From Nonlabens sp. Hel1_33_55 (lineage in GTDB: Bacteria; Bacteroidota; Bacteroidia; Flavobacteriales; Flavobacteriaceae), in the NCBI RefSeq assembly GCF_900101765.1, contig NZ_LT627735.1, positions 2,697,501-2,761,500 on the forward strand: a stretch of 64,000 nucleotides of DNA, given 5' to 3'. The notes beneath the pieces are model-generated. The model was not told the origin of the DNA and did not search any database. It saw nothing but the letters and a program-made list of their open reading frames with translations. Shown piece after piece: positions 45,412 to 55,007 of the stretch; the stretch's first letter is position 1, and each line of letters begins with the position of its first letter. The translations under genes and the position numbers were made by a program.

Positions 45412-46574
45412 ATCAGCAACTTCTTTCCATTCCTGTATTCTCTAACTAATATCTCTCCAGCAGCGCTCCATGTACAGTATTTGATTCCTATGGCGGCGCT
45501 GGTTTCGCTATTGAAGTTCTCATAGTAACCATAATCTTCTACACTGTTAAGTTTTCTAATTTCCTTTAGGACGTTATCGCTGGTGTCAGGAAAATCTTCC
45601 GCAAGCGCCATTCCATAAAAACCATTAACCATTTGCCAGGTACCGCCATTGTGAAATTCATAGGCATGGTTTCTGAACTCATATTTGCAGTTGTCAGTCA
45701 GTAGGCCCCAATCCTTGTCGCCTTCCTTAATCGGTTCCCAAAAAGCTGGTAACAAGTTAAGAGGCAATGTGGCACGTAGGTTTTCTGAGTAGTTGATTAC
45801 GCTTTCGCGAAAGCGAACACTTCCCAATCCCAATAACAAGGCAATGGAATTCCCAAAAGCGTCAAACATTGTCTGGTAGCCTGATGGGTTGATCGATGCC
45901 ATCCAGTATGGTTTATTCTCTAGAGACTTATAGGCCTTTGGGTGGAATGGGTTTTCATAATTTCCAGCCTTATAATTACCTTCCAAAATTGATGTAATGG
46001 TCTCTATTTCTTCTTGTCTAGAATCTGTCGGGTCCAGTCTTTGAACGCAGCGCATTGCCCATAACCGCAGTACCTGATCATAGAAAATATGACCTTCAGT
46101 AATATACTCATCTGCCCAGTTTCCTGATCTGGGAACGTAGATCAAATAGTTATTGTTGAATTCCCAAGCCTTGAGAAGCTGGAATCCTTTATGAATTTTA
46201 GGAAGCATTTTTTTGAAAAAGTCTCTATCACCAGTATGTGATGCATAATTGCAGACCCCTATAATAAACCAGGAAATGGTATCGACACGGCCAGCAAGAC
46301 CTCCAAAACTGACCTCGCTTTTTCCATCTTCTTTGAAATGCACGTTTGATGGGATGTGTCCCAACTCATGCTGATGGCTGGCCAGTGTCTCCAGCGTTGA
46401 TTTAAAGGTGTCGATTAAGGATTTGTTGCCGTCCATCAGAGCTGCAAGACCACAAATAACTCCATCTCTAGCCCATATGCGCTTGTAATTTGAAATGTCT
46501 GAGGCACTCGCGAGAAAACCACGATCTGATCGTGCTGCACCTAAAAGGCTTGATGGATCTTGAGTGATTTCCAT
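45408..46574 (-). CDS. (alpha/alpha)6-barrel glycosidase, GH100/GH63-like (probable invertase or glucosidase)
   Basis: 388 aa, no signal peptide, so cytoplasmic. YKRIWARDGVICGLAALMDG carries an Arg-Asp motif like that of neutral invertases and trehalase-clan enzymes, and NWADEYITEGHIFYDQVLRLWAM and EFHNGGTWQMVNGFYGMAL contain further acidic residues lining such barrels. The family cannot be fixed by eye: GH100-like sucrose hydrolysis fits the neighbouring symporter and fructokinase, while amylo-1,6-glucosidase-like is the alternative. Palindrome copy 12 is read as VRFRESVINY. Confidence 0.75.
   Translation of the reverse strand: MEITQDPSSLLGAARSDRGFLASASDISNYKRIWARDGVICGLAALMDGNKSLIDTFKSTLETLASHQHELGHIPSNVHFKEDGKSEVSFGGLAGRVDTISWFIIGVCNYASHTGDRDFFKKMLPKIHKGFQLLKAWEFNNNYLIYVPRSGNWADEYITEGHIFYDQVLRLWAMRCVQRLDPTDSRQEEIETITSILEGNYKAGNYENPFHPKAYKSLENKPYWMASINPSGYQTMFDAFGNSIALLLGLGSVRFRESVINYSENLRATLPLNLLPAFWEPIKEGDKDWGLLTDNCKYEFRNHAYEFHNGGTWQMVNGFYGMALAEDFPDTSDNVLKEIRKLNSVEDYGYYENFNSETSAAIGIKYCTWSAAGEILVREYRNGKKLLI
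45800..45815. repeat. 16-bp palindrome, copy 12 (RFRES frame)
   Basis: Perfect copy inside the glycosidase gene, read in the alternative frame as RFRES. Confidence 0.97.
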
Positions 46575-46577
46575 AAT

Positions 46578-47960
46578 TTATTGAACTACTTGGTTTTTAC
46601 GTTTTACTTTAATGAATAGAGTAAAGACAGCTGCAATGGCTAGAAACACACCGGCAAGTTTGATGACATTGATAGGGTTACTGTCTAGCAATTCATAAAC
46701 AAATCCTTGCATGGTCAAAATCTGGATGATCATAGGGATTACTATGAACATATTGAAAATACCCATATAGACTCCTGTTTTCTCTTTTGGGATGGAACCT
46801 GCTAGTAATTGATACGGCATCGCTAGCATGGACGCCCAAGCGATACCTAATCCTACCGTTGCTAGATATAAAGTATAAATAGGAATGGAGTTGCCACCAA
46901 ATGGGTTGGGTATGGAAAACAACACTTCGGTAATGCTTAAATAGGGAATGCAGAAAACTCCTATTCCTCCAAGGATAAGTGCAAAAAAGTGAACTCCTTT
47001 TGCCCCTATTTTGTAAGCCAGAGGAACTAATGCAAAGGCTACCATAAAACAAACAATATTATAGGAACCATTTACCTGACCCGTCAAGACCTGTGCTTCT
47101 TTAAAGCCAGACGTATCGGTATCTAGCGTTCCAAAAAATGACAGCGACATGGCAGATGTTAAGTACTGCCAATAACAGAACATGGCATACCAGGTAAAGA
47201 ATTTCACAGGTATGAGCTGCTTCATGGTCAGTGGCATTTCTTTGAATGCTGTGACAATGTCCTTCCATGTTCTTGTCAGGATATTACCGTGTTCTTTTTC
47301 GGCTTTTATAGCCGCAAGTTCTTCCTCAGTTGGTGGATATTCCTTAGTGGTATAAACTGAAACCAAAATACTGGCAATAGATGCAAAAGCTCCGATGAAA
47401 AACGCCCAATAGGTCGCTACGGGAATTCCATTATCCATCGTATCAGTCAGCGCAAAGAAACCTATGGAAATCAGTATAGCTGGAGTAAAGTTTGCCAATG
47501 TTGTTCCTAATCCGGTAAAGAAACTTTGCATCAGGAACCCTAGTGAATGTTGTTTTTTGGGAAGAATGTCAGAAACAAATGCGCGGTAGGGTTCCATCGC
47601 TATATTGTTTCCGGCATCTAGAATCCATAACAAACTCGCTGCAATCCAGATAGATGGCGAGTAAGGCATGAACAATAAAGCCACACTGGCACAGATCGCT
47701 CCTATCAGAAAGAAAGGTTTGCGACGACCAAATCTAGGTGACCATGTCCCATCGCTAATCGCTCCAATAATAGGCTGTATGATCAATCCAGTAACAGGTC
47801 CAGCAAGCCATAATATAGGGATCTCACTTTCCTCTGCGCCTAGGTATTTGTATATGGCGCTCATGTTACTTTGCTGCAGACCAAAACTGAACTGGATCCC
47901 GAAGAATCCAAAATTCATAGTCCATATCTGCCAGAAACTTAGTTTAGCTTTTTGAAACAT
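46578..47960 (-). CDS. MFS sugar:proton symporter (SLC45/SUC-like)
   Basis: 460 aa with twelve predicted membrane helices. FGLQQSNMSAIYKYLG, GLIIQPIIGAISDGTWSPRFGRRKPFFLIGA (the loop 2-3 RFGRRKPF motif) and DAGNNIAMEPYRAFVSD resemble the sucrose/maltose symporter group (SLC45, SUT). It should bring disaccharide from the periplasm into the cytoplasm for the adjacent glycosidase. Overlaps the glutaredoxin-like gene by 17 nt. Confidence 0.9.
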   Translation of the reverse strand: MFQKAKLSFWQIWTMNFGFFGIQFSFGLQQSNMSAIYKYLGAEESEIPILWLAGPVTGLIIQPIIGAISDGTWSPRFGRRKPFFLIGAICASVALLFMPYSPSIWIAASLLWILDAGNNIAMEPYRAFVSDILPKKQHSLGFLMQSFFTGLGTTLANFTPAILISIGFFALTDTMDNGIPVATYWAFFIGAFASIASILVSVYTTKEYPPTEEELAAIKAEKEHGNILTRTWKDIVTAFKEMPLTMKQLIPVKFFTWYAMFCYWQYLTSAMSLSFFGTLDTDTSGFKEAQVLTGQVNGSYNIVCFMVAFALVPLAYKIGAKGVHFFALILGGIGVFCIPYLSITEVLFSIPNPFGGNSIPIYTLYLATVGLGIAWASMLAMPYQLLAGSIPKEKTGVYMGIFNMFIVIPMIIQILTMQGFVYELLDSNPINVIKLAGVFLAIAAVFTLFIKVKRKNQVVQ

Positions 47961-48306
47961 GATCTTTTGTAAAAGGGATTAATTTTTCAAGGAATTTGTC
48001 AAAGTCACCGTCATTGATAAGGTATCTGCCAGATTTTTTGATCACTGGCATGTTCAAGTTTTTTAGGTCAATGGACGCTGCCTTCAACCCTTCGATCATT
48101 TCCTTTCTTTTGGCAACATTCGTATCCACATCATAAAACGTGTATTCCACTTTGTTTTTGTCCAATATAGCTTTTGAATCGCGACAGTAATGACAATCGT
48201 CAATTCCATAAACGATGAGCTGGGTTTCTTGCTGCGTTGATGTTTCGGTTTGTGAGAACGCAAGCGCCGTGGTGAACGAGAAGAGTAAGAAAAAAAGGGA
48301 TTTCAT
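47944..48306 (-). CDS. Exported glutaredoxin-like protein
   Basis: 120 aa. Signal peptide (SLFFLLFSFTTALAFSQ) followed by a glutaredoxin fold: LIVYGIDDCHYCRDSKAILD (CxxC as CHYC), VEYTFYDVDTN and the cis-Pro region NMPVIKKSGRYLINDGDF. A periplasmic thiol redox protein placed within a sugar-uptake operon, which is unexpected; it may be carried along by position only. Confidence 0.85.
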   Translation of the reverse strand: MKSLFFLLFSFTTALAFSQTETSTQQETQLIVYGIDDCHYCRDSKAILDKNKVEYTFYDVDTNVAKRKEMIEGLKAASIDLKNLNMPVIKKSGRYLINDGDFDKFLEKLIPFTKDHVSKS

Positions 48307-48322
48307 TAGAAAGGCTTTAGGT

Positions 48323-48357
48323 AAAAAGAGTTGCTGAAAACCTAGCTTTCAGCAACT
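48323..48357 (-). terminator. Hairpin between the TonB receptor gene and the downstream operon
   Basis: AGTTGCTGAAA (48329-48339) pairs with TTTCAGCAACT (48347-48357), then a T run on the minus strand. Probably reduces transcription of the downstream genes relative to the receptor. Confidence 0.82.
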
Positions 48358-48398
48358 CCAAGGTACTCATCTAAACTAAAGTAATTGGGCTAATGCTT

Positions 48399-51032
48399 TT
48401 AGAATCTATATCCCAATCCTAAGGATACTGATCTTCCTGGGACTGGACGTACTCTAATAAAGTTGGTCTGACCTTCAGTAATGGAACCTTCTTCAGATTC
48501 TGTGATACCTAGTGTATCAAAGATGTTGTTTGCAGATAGATTAGCCGTCAAGTTCGTTGCAATCTGGAAGTTTACATTACCACTTACGATTAAGAAAGCA
48601 GGTAGTACCAATGCATTGTTATCTTGAGCAAAAGCCTTGCTTTGTCCTATAAAACTTAGACCTACGTTGTTCTGTGAGTCAGCTCCAAAACTGTACGATG
48701 GCAAGAAGTTATAGATAAAGTCTGGTTGTCTTCTAGGCGTGTTACCCGCATTGTCTCCTGAGTCAACCTCAGCATTTGTATAGGTAATACCACCACGTAG
48801 GTTAAGGTTATCAAATCTGTAGGTTCCTTCCAGTTCTAGACCTATGGACTTATAATCATTTTCGATTATTTGCTGTGAAGTTGCCTCAAAACCACCTTCT
48901 TCGGTTGTTTTTGCATAGAATGCGGTAGCATATAAAGCTCCATTTTCAAATCCTTGCTTGTATCCTACTTCGGCTTGATTGATAAAGTCAAGAGCATTGA
49001 TGGCATCACCGTCAAGGTAGTTAAGTCCTGCAAAGAGTATTCTGTCAGCTTTCGCGGAAGCGCCTCTAGAATATCTTCCAAACACTGCTTGAGACTCTGA
49101 TAACTTTAAATTAGCACCTAAGGAATATGAGAAGTAGTCATAATCGTAATCTACCGTGGTAGGATTTGCCACATCAACAGCAGAAACTGACTGCTCAATA
49201 AAAGAGATCTCACCGTCATTGTTTACATCAAAAGCAGTCTGTACCGGTCCAGCAAAAGTTCCATCAACACGGCCTTTGTCAAAACGGGCACTTGCATTGA
49301 AGTTAAGGTTTTCACTTGCCTCAATAGAAACATCTACATATGGAGCGCTCACATTATAGTCAGTATCATAATTACGCTGGCAACAGTTACCGAAAAGTGT
49401 TGCGCCATATCCTATAAGCCCATTCTCACTACGTGCATCACCATTAGAGGCTGTAGCGTTGATAAGTCTAGCGCGGTCACCAGATGCTTCTAGCAGGTAA
49501 GAGTTCCATAACCAGGACATACTTACGTTTTGGTACGATTTGAAATAACCTAAAGTGATATCAATATTGTCAAAAGACTTTGAAAGGCGTGCGTCATTCA
49601 TGAAATTGTTGAAGTTATTTAACTGTGTGTCAAATAAAACAGTAGGAGCTACTATCGTGTTACCAGGAACTGCGCTACCATCGTTAGCAAACGTAAGGTT
49701 TGCATAGTCACGTGAGGTAGCAAATTCACCTGCTAAAAAATCACTAGCAGTTAACACACTAGCAGGGAATGGAGAGTTGAACCCACCTTTATTGAAAGAA
49801 AATCTTCCACGGTTGTTAAATCTCCAGCCATCTACTAAATCAAATGAAGCTTCAACACCTACAGATGTGGATATAGGGTTCATACCATTTGCAACATCTG
49901 ATCTTCTCAATTCACCAGCATCTCCTAATCCTACATTCTGACGTAAGAATGGAGTGTGAAGTGTTTGACCGTTTGCATCAAATCCTCTGATGTCTTCAAA
50001 ATCAGGATCATCATTTGTTCCAGAAACCGCGATTGGATTAGGTAAATATGCGATAGCCTTGTCGTTAAGATACTTTGCGTAAAGTCTTACATATCCTTTT
50101 TCAAATTCTTTAGTAATGTTGAATTTAAATTGCCCACCGTTGTTGGCAGTATAACCTGCATCTCTGATACCTTCTCCTACACGATAGAAACCACCCATGT
50201 GAAAATATAGACCATCAGCAATAGGAGCTCCATATTCAAAATCAGTTCTGAAGCTATTATAGTCTGCACCAAACATGGTGGCAAGCGATCCACCTTCCAC
50301 ACGGCCCGTTTTGCTAATCAAGTTGATGATTGCACCAGGAGAATTTGAAGAAAGAGTAGATGCAGATCCACCGCGTATGGCTTCAATTCTGCCTATGTTG
50401 GAATCATATCTCGTGAAAATATCTGCAGTGGCAAAGGACATGTCACCAAACAGCAATACAGGCAATCCATCTTCTTGGATTTGCACATATTTAGATCCAC
50501 CAGAGGAAACTGGTACACCACGTACGGCAATATTTGAATTACCTTCTCCACCAGAGGATTCTGCACGTATTCCAGGAATGGTTCTGAAAATTTCTGCGGT
50601 AGTTCTAGGTGCAGATTGCTCAATCACTGTAGGTGTTAGGGTAGTAATCGATACAGATGACTCTAGTTTAGACTTTGGGTTTGCTACACCAGTAACCACA
50701 ATCGCATCTAGTGAAGCTGCATCCTCTGCAAGTTCAAAGTTTAGGACACGATCCTCGCCAAAAACATTGAGTGCCTTTTCGACCTTGGTATATCCTATAG
50801 AACTTGCTACCACTATATAATCTCCATCTTCAACATTGGAAATGGTGTAGTTACCATCAAAATCTGTGATGGCGCCTTTTGTAGTGTTTTGTAGGATCAC
50901 ATTTACATTAAGTAAAGGCGTACCACTGGCATCTGTAATAGTACCAGTGATATCTGATTGCGAGAAACCTACTAGGCAAACAAAGCAAGCCATTATTGAG
51001 GCAATCTTTTGTAGTGAATTTTTTGTTTTCAT
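48399..51032 (-). CDS. TonB-dependent outer-membrane receptor (sugar locus)
   Basis: 877 aa. Signal peptide, then a carboxypeptidase-like regulatory domain (DITGTITDASGTPLLNVNVIL, about residues 27-110). Next come a plug domain (TAEIFRTIPGIRAESSGGEGNSNIAVRGV) and a 22-strand barrel ending SVSLGLGYRF with the terminal aromatic residue. No SusD partner is adjacent, so it resembles stand-alone sucrose-type receptors rather than a SusCD pair. A degenerate palindrome at 49047 is read as ASAKA. Divergent from the LacI regulator across two operators. Confidence 0.93.
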   Translation of the reverse strand: MKTKNSLQKIASIMACFVCLVGFSQSDITGTITDASGTPLLNVNVILQNTTKGAITDFDGNYTISNVEDGDYIVVASSIGYTKVEKALNVFGEDRVLNFELAEDAASLDAIVVTGVANPKSKLESSVSITTLTPTVIEQSAPRTTAEIFRTIPGIRAESSGGEGNSNIAVRGVPVSSGGSKYVQIQEDGLPVLLFGDMSFATADIFTRYDSNIGRIEAIRGGSASTLSSNSPGAIINLISKTGRVEGGSLATMFGADYNSFRTDFEYGAPIADGLYFHMGGFYRVGEGIRDAGYTANNGGQFKFNITKEFEKGYVRLYAKYLNDKAIAYLPNPIAVSGTNDDPDFEDIRGFDANGQTLHTPFLRQNVGLGDAGELRRSDVANGMNPISTSVGVEASFDLVDGWRFNNRGRFSFNKGGFNSPFPASVLTASDFLAGEFATSRDYANLTFANDGSAVPGNTIVAPTVLFDTQLNNFNNFMNDARLSKSFDNIDITLGYFKSYQNVSMSWLWNSYLLEASGDRARLINATASNGDARSENGLIGYGATLFGNCCQRNYDTDYNVSAPYVDVSIEASENLNFNASARFDKGRVDGTFAGPVQTAFDVNNDGEISFIEQSVSAVDVANPTTVDYDYDYFSYSLGANLKLSESQAVFGRYSRGASAKADRILFAGLNYLDGDAINALDFINQAEVGYKQGFENGALYATAFYAKTTEEGGFEATSQQIIENDYKSIGLELEGTYRFDNLNLRGGITYTNAEVDSGDNAGNTPRRQPDFIYNFLPSYSFGADSQNNVGLSFIGQSKAFAQDNNALVLPAFLIVSGNVNFQIATNLTANLSANNIFDTLGITESEEGSITEGQTNFIRVRPVPGRSVSLGLGYRF

Positions 51033-51113
51033 GTCGATTACGAATTTGTAAGTTATTACGGTTGAGATTGCTAATCTATCAGTGTTAGGTAATTAAAAAC
51101 GAGAAATTAAAAA

Positions 51114-51148
51114 CGAAAACGTTTTCGATATTACCGAAAACGTTTTCG
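51114..51148. promoter_or_regulatory. Twin LacI-family operators
   Basis: Two perfect 14-bp palindromes CGAAAACGTTTTCG at 51114-51127 and 51135-51148, 21 bp centre to centre (two helical turns, same DNA face). They lie between the divergent TonB-receptor and LacI genes. The central CG with A/T arms is typical of LacI/GalR-family sites. Confidence 0.93.
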
Positions 51149-51183
51149 AAAATTTTCTTAAATTTCAATACTTAACTTTTTTA

Positions 51184-52209
51184 ATGAAACCAACTACCTT
51201 AAAAGAAATAGCCGAAATCCTCGGAATTTCCATCACCACCGTTTCTAAAGCCCTGAAAGATTATCCAGATGTAAGCAAAAAAACAAAGGCGATGGTCAAA
51301 GAGCTTGCGGTGACCATGAACTATAGGCCCAACTCTTTTGCGGTAAACCTACGGACTAAGGAATCCAAAACCATAGGTCTGATTATCCCAGAGATCGTTC
51401 ACCACTTTTTTTCCAGCGTTATTAAAGGAATTGTAAGTCAAGCAGAAAAAAAAGGATACCTAGTCATCATACTTCAAAGCGATGAGTCCTATAAACTTGA
51501 GAAAAAGCAAATGGAGTTACTGCTTAATAAGAACGTTGACGGTTTATTAATTTCACTGGCAAATGCCACCGCAGACTTTGATCATTTGACAGATTTTATG
51601 GAGCAGGGCAAGCCATTGGTTCTATTTGACAAGGTTGCCAAAATTGTCAATTGCTCAAAAATTATTATTGATGACCGCAAGGCGGCAGAAACTGCAACGC
51701 AGCATTTGATCGATACTGGATGTAAACGTATCGCACATTTCAGAGGTCCTTTACTACCTCAAAATTCTATTGATAGATTTCTAGGGTATAGACAGGCATT
51801 GCGTAACAATGATATGCCCTATGACCCATCACTTGTTTATATATGCAGCGATATGAGCTTTGAAGAAGGTGGTGATTATGCAGAGCAGCTCGTAATAGAA
51901 CATCCAGATGTCGATGGTGTTTTTATAAATACAGATATGGTGGCCATAGGTGCAATTACTAGACTTCGGGAAATTGGGATCAAGGTTCCAGAGCAAATAT
52001 CCATAGTTGGCTTTAGTAACTGGTTCATGTCCTCTGCAATTTCTCCTTCATTGACCACTATTGACCAGCCAGGTTTTGAAATGGGTAAAGAAGCCTTCAA
52101 ACGTTTACATAAGGAGATGCAAGCCATGAAGTCTAAAACACAACTAACCCCTAAAATAAAGGTGTTGGAAACTGCGCTTATTAAAAGAGAATCTACAAGG
52201 TCGATATAG
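51184..52209 (+). CDS. LacI-family transcriptional regulator
   Basis: 341 aa. N-terminal helix-turn-helix TLKEIAEILGISITTVSKALKDYPDVS and hinge KELAVTMNYRPNSFAVNLRTKES, then a periplasmic-binding-protein-like sensor (TIGLIIPEIVHHFFSSVIKGI, VDGVFINTDMVAIGAI). It probably represses the sugar locus and itself through the adjacent twin operators until a sugar is bound. Confidence 0.95.
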   Translation: MKPTTLKEIAEILGISITTVSKALKDYPDVSKKTKAMVKELAVTMNYRPNSFAVNLRTKESKTIGLIIPEIVHHFFSSVIKGIVSQAEKKGYLVIILQSDESYKLEKKQMELLLNKNVDGLLISLANATADFDHLTDFMEQGKPLVLFDKVAKIVNCSKIIIDDRKAAETATQHLIDTGCKRIAHFRGPLLPQNSIDRFLGYRQALRNNDMPYDPSLVYICSDMSFEEGGDYAEQLVIEHPDVDGVFINTDMVAIGAITRLREIGIKVPEQISIVGFSNWFMSSAISPSLTTIDQPGFEMGKEAFKRLHKEMQAMKSKTQLTPKIKVLETALIKRESTRSI

Positions 52210-52235
52210 AAGTGAGGATCAGTGACTTTTTATTT

Positions 52236-52251
52236 CGCTTTCGCGAAAGCG
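52236..52251. repeat. 16-bp palindrome, copy 13 (intergenic)
   Basis: Perfect copy just after the lacI-type gene, before the terminator shared with the convergent lipoprotein gene. Confidence 0.97.
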
Positions 52252-52274
52252 ATAACCACATCAACCTCCAATAA

Positions 52275-52302
52275 AAAATGCAGCTGTAACAGCTGCATTT
52301 TT
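52275..52302. terminator. Bidirectional terminator
   Basis: AAAATGCAGCTG and CAGCTGCATTTT form a perfect 12-bp stem around TAA, with A and T runs on the two sides; it serves the convergent lacI-type and lipoprotein genes. Confidence 0.9.
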
Positions 52303-52321
52303 GTTTAAAACTTATAGATCG

Positions 52322-52537
52322 CTAATTATCGTCAGCATCCGTTCGTTCCTCATCGATTTCTTGATCAATTTCATTTCCTACTTCTTCGATTTTATCGCCA
52401 ACCTTTTCCAGATTGTCTTCAGCATCTTCTGCGGCTGACTCGATCGCTTCACTCGCTTTTTCTCCAGTGGATTCACGGCAAGAGGTTAGGCCCATAAACA
52501 GGCATATCGTGAGTGTGTTAAGAAGAACTCTTTTCAT
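52322..52537 (-). CDS. Small acidic lipoprotein
   Basis: 71 aa. Lipoprotein signal ending TSCRES, then an Asp/Glu-rich helical region (ESAAEDAEDNLEKVGDKIEEVGNEIDQEIDEE). It resembles the tandem acidic lipoproteins at 61.8-63.3 kb in length, lipobox and composition. Function unknown. Confidence 0.8.
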   Translation of the reverse strand: MKRVLLNTLTICLFMGLTSCRESTGEKASEAIESAAEDAEDNLEKVGDKIEEVGNEIDQEIDEERTDADDN

Positions 52538-52843
52538 TGTATTGTATTTAAAGTTGGAATAAATGTAGATAACATATTCAAATTTTTAGTTAACATTAGT
52601 TAAATAAACACTTGATATTATGTATGTTATGATGTTCCTAAATCACTTTCAGACAACATTATTTCACGAGAAATATACCATACTTCACAAATTGGGTCAA
52701 TTTTCCTATAATCATTTTAGCATACTCTTACATTTACGATTGAAAATAGATAAGGCTGCCATTAGTAATCATTAATCAAGAAGGTGTAGGGACCCGACTG
52801 AAGACATGATTTTTGACTGGCAGTTTTTCTTTTGGCACCTTTT
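52538..52843. other. 306-nt AT-rich gap
   Basis: Upstream region of the small lipoprotein gene and downstream region of the DUF4130 gene. I see no ORF, repeat or strong hairpin here. Confidence 0.5.
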
Positions 52844-53629
52844 TCAATCGATCTTCTCACTTAAATATTTCCAGTAGCGTTTTGGGACGTGTTGTAAGTG
52901 CAATTTCATATTCTTGCGCGACTCAATGTTGACACTCTTAAAATATTGATTCCATAGATCACGGTAGTTGTTCTCGCTTTCGCGAAAGTGGGATTCATTT
53001 CCAGCTAACTTATTAGTCACGCCCTTTTTTGCAATGGGATCATCAAATTGGATGGTGATTTCCTCTACTTTTTCCAAGTCATAGGATATCCCAAAATCTC
53101 TTTTTAAGTCATAAATAATCCATTTCTGGTCTGCATAACGGTTCTTGAAATGATTGCTGATAAGCGGCAGCACATTGAAATCTGGTTCACAATTAGCATA
53201 GTAAACATCACCATCGATAAGGTGAAATCTTATGAAAGCTTCCATACGGTGCTTTTCTCGACCTACCATTTTTGCCGCTTGCGAAATTTTCAAAACGGTG
53301 GAGTTCCCATAATCTCCAGATGGTGATTTATTGTTCTCAAAGGATGTCCTGCAATATTCAAAAAGCGTATTCTCGATCCCGATGATCTCACTTAAGAAAG
53401 CGCGATACAGGTCATAGAAATCGTTCTTATTGGTAAGTTCTTGAATCTTTTTCAGGACACGCTCGGCTTTATCGTGATCAGTTACTATGGTATGCGCCTC
53501 GCCAAACAACTGATTCTGCGCCTGCGATTCTGGCTGTATGATGGGGTTTTTGATCTTGTGCGCATAAATGGTAAAGACCGTCGTCAAAAACCCATTGAAG
53601 GAGCCATCATATGTCAAGACATTGTTCAT
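52844..53629 (-). CDS. DUF4130/TIGR03915-type DNA repair partner protein
   Basis: 261 aa. MNNVLTYDGSFNGFLTTVFTIY, RAFLSEIIGIE and AAKMVGREKHRMEAFIRF, with YWKYLSEK at the end, match the TIGR03915 family, whose members are always encoded next to the radical SAM protein found here. A DUF4130 domain makes up most of it. The pair is predicted, but not proven, to act in DNA modification or repair. It overlaps the radical SAM gene by 4 nt. A near-perfect palindrome (52975) is read as HFRES. Confidence 0.9.
   Translation of the reverse strand: MNNVLTYDGSFNGFLTTVFTIYAHKIKNPIIQPESQAQNQLFGEAHTIVTDHDKAERVLKKIQELTNKNDFYDLYRAFLSEIIGIENTLFEYCRTSFENNKSPSGDYGNSTVLKISQAAKMVGREKHRMEAFIRFHLIDGDVYYANCEPDFNVLPLISNHFKNRYADQKWIIYDLKRDFGISYDLEKVEEITIQFDDPIAKKGVTNKLAGNESHFRESENNYRDLWNQYFKSVNIESRKNMKLHLQHVPKRYWKYLSEKID
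52975..52990. repeat. 16-bp palindrome, near-match (15/16, RFRES frame)
   Basis: CGCTTTCGCGAAAGTG, one substitution from the consensus, inside the DUF4130-type gene. Confidence 0.85.
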
Positions 53630-54888
53630 GAAAATAGGCTTAGTTGGTTGGTGAAATTCTTGCTGTATTTGCTGCTGCCAGATAGTAGGATTTGGTTTTT
53701 GATCTGAATGCCAGTAAGGTCTCTTCTCTCAAATTCCCTCGAGTTACAAGTGATGAAGTACTTACTACGGTTCATGGAGATTCCTATGGCTTTTAAATGT
53801 TCCCAGTTCAATTTCCTGTAGCGGCGCGCACTTAATATTTTGCCTACGGATTTCATTCCAACACCAGGTATTCGAGCCAGCATACGCTTTTCGGCCTTAT
53901 TGATGTCTATAGGGAACTGATCTAGATTGCGCAGCGCCCAAGAGAGTTTTGGGTCGATATCCATATCCAGGTTCTGATGCTGGTCGTTGAGAATTTCACG
54001 CACATCAAACCCATAGAAACGCAAGAGCCAGTCGGTTTGATAGAGTCGGTTCTCGCGCATCATGGGAACTTGTGTTCCTATCGCTGGCAATCGCGAGTCG
54101 TTTGCCACAGGAACATAACCCGAATAATAAACACGCTTCATCTGGAACTTGCTGTAGAAATAGTTGGCACTGTACATCACATCACGATCGCTCTCGCCCG
54201 TTGCACCCACGATCATCTGGGTGCTTTGGCCAGCTGGTGCATAAACCGGTGTGTTTCTAATGAGTTTTTTTTCAGATTGATAGATCTGTATCGATTTCTG
54301 AACGGCTTTCATAGGTTGGATAAAGTCTTTGTGATCCTTGTCGGGAGCAAGTAGCTTCAATCCAGCTTTGGTTGGAATCTCAATGTTGACGGATAACCGA
54401 TCTGCATATAGACCAGCTTCCTGCATGAGCTCATCGCTTGCGCCGGGAATGGATTTAAGATGGATGTAACCGTTGAAGTTTTCTTCCAGGCGTAGTTTTT
54501 TGGCAACTCGTATCAATCGCTCCATGGTAGCGTCTGGACTTTTGAAAATTCCCGAACTCAAGAACAGACCTTCAATATAATTGCGACGGTAAAAGTTGAT
54601 CGTTAAATCTACTACTTCCTGTACGCTAAAAGCAGCTCGTTTAATATCATTGGATTTGCGCGTCACGCAATAGGCGCAATCAAAAATGCACACATTGGTA
54701 AGTAGAATCTTGAGTAATGAAACACAACGACCATCTTCAGTATAGCTATGACAAATTCCCATACCGCTGGAATCTCCCAAGCCTTTGTTTTTGTTCTGTC
54801 GTTTGCTACCGCTACTGCTGCAGCTCACGTCATACTTCGCAGCATCTGCCAGTATTTCCAGTTTTTCTTTTATTCTTTCGTAGTTCAT
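53626..54888 (-). CDS. Radical SAM DNA modification/repair protein with C-terminal HhH
   Basis: 420 aa. Iron-sulfur cluster motif CIFDCAYC (C67, C71, C74). The SAM barrel is followed by NIEIPTKAGLKLLAP, and the C-terminal helix-hairpin-helix DNA-binding motif is LARIPGVGMKSVGKILSARR. This is the putative DNA modification/repair radical SAM family (TIGR03916). Coupled to the DUF4130 partner gene and downstream of two translesion polymerase genes, which supports a role in DNA-damage processing. Confidence 0.92.
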   Translation of the reverse strand: MNYERIKEKLEILADAAKYDVSCSSSGSKRQNKNKGLGDSSGMGICHSYTEDGRCVSLLKILLTNVCIFDCAYCVTRKSNDIKRAAFSVQEVVDLTINFYRRNYIEGLFLSSGIFKSPDATMERLIRVAKKLRLEENFNGYIHLKSIPGASDELMQEAGLYADRLSVNIEIPTKAGLKLLAPDKDHKDFIQPMKAVQKSIQIYQSEKKLIRNTPVYAPAGQSTQMIVGATGESDRDVMYSANYFYSKFQMKRVYYSGYVPVANDSRLPAIGTQVPMMRENRLYQTDWLLRFYGFDVREILNDQHQNLDMDIDPKLSWALRNLDQFPIDINKAEKRMLARIPGVGMKSVGKILSARRYRKLNWEHLKAIGISMNRSKYFITCNSREFERRDLTGIQIKNQILLSGSSKYSKNFTNQLSLFS

Positions 54889-55007
54889 ATAAACCGCCTG
54901 TTCACACAGGTATTTTTACTTCGTTCAAATCTTAATCGTGTCATGCCGATGCATAGCGGCATCTGTTAGTAGTCATCTCAATGCTCGAATGGCACCATCG
55001 CTTAGTT

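Noticed and set aside
49047..49062. Degenerate palindrome in the TonB receptor gene (ASAKA)
   Set aside because: Two mismatches break the symmetry; listed only as a possible decayed copy.
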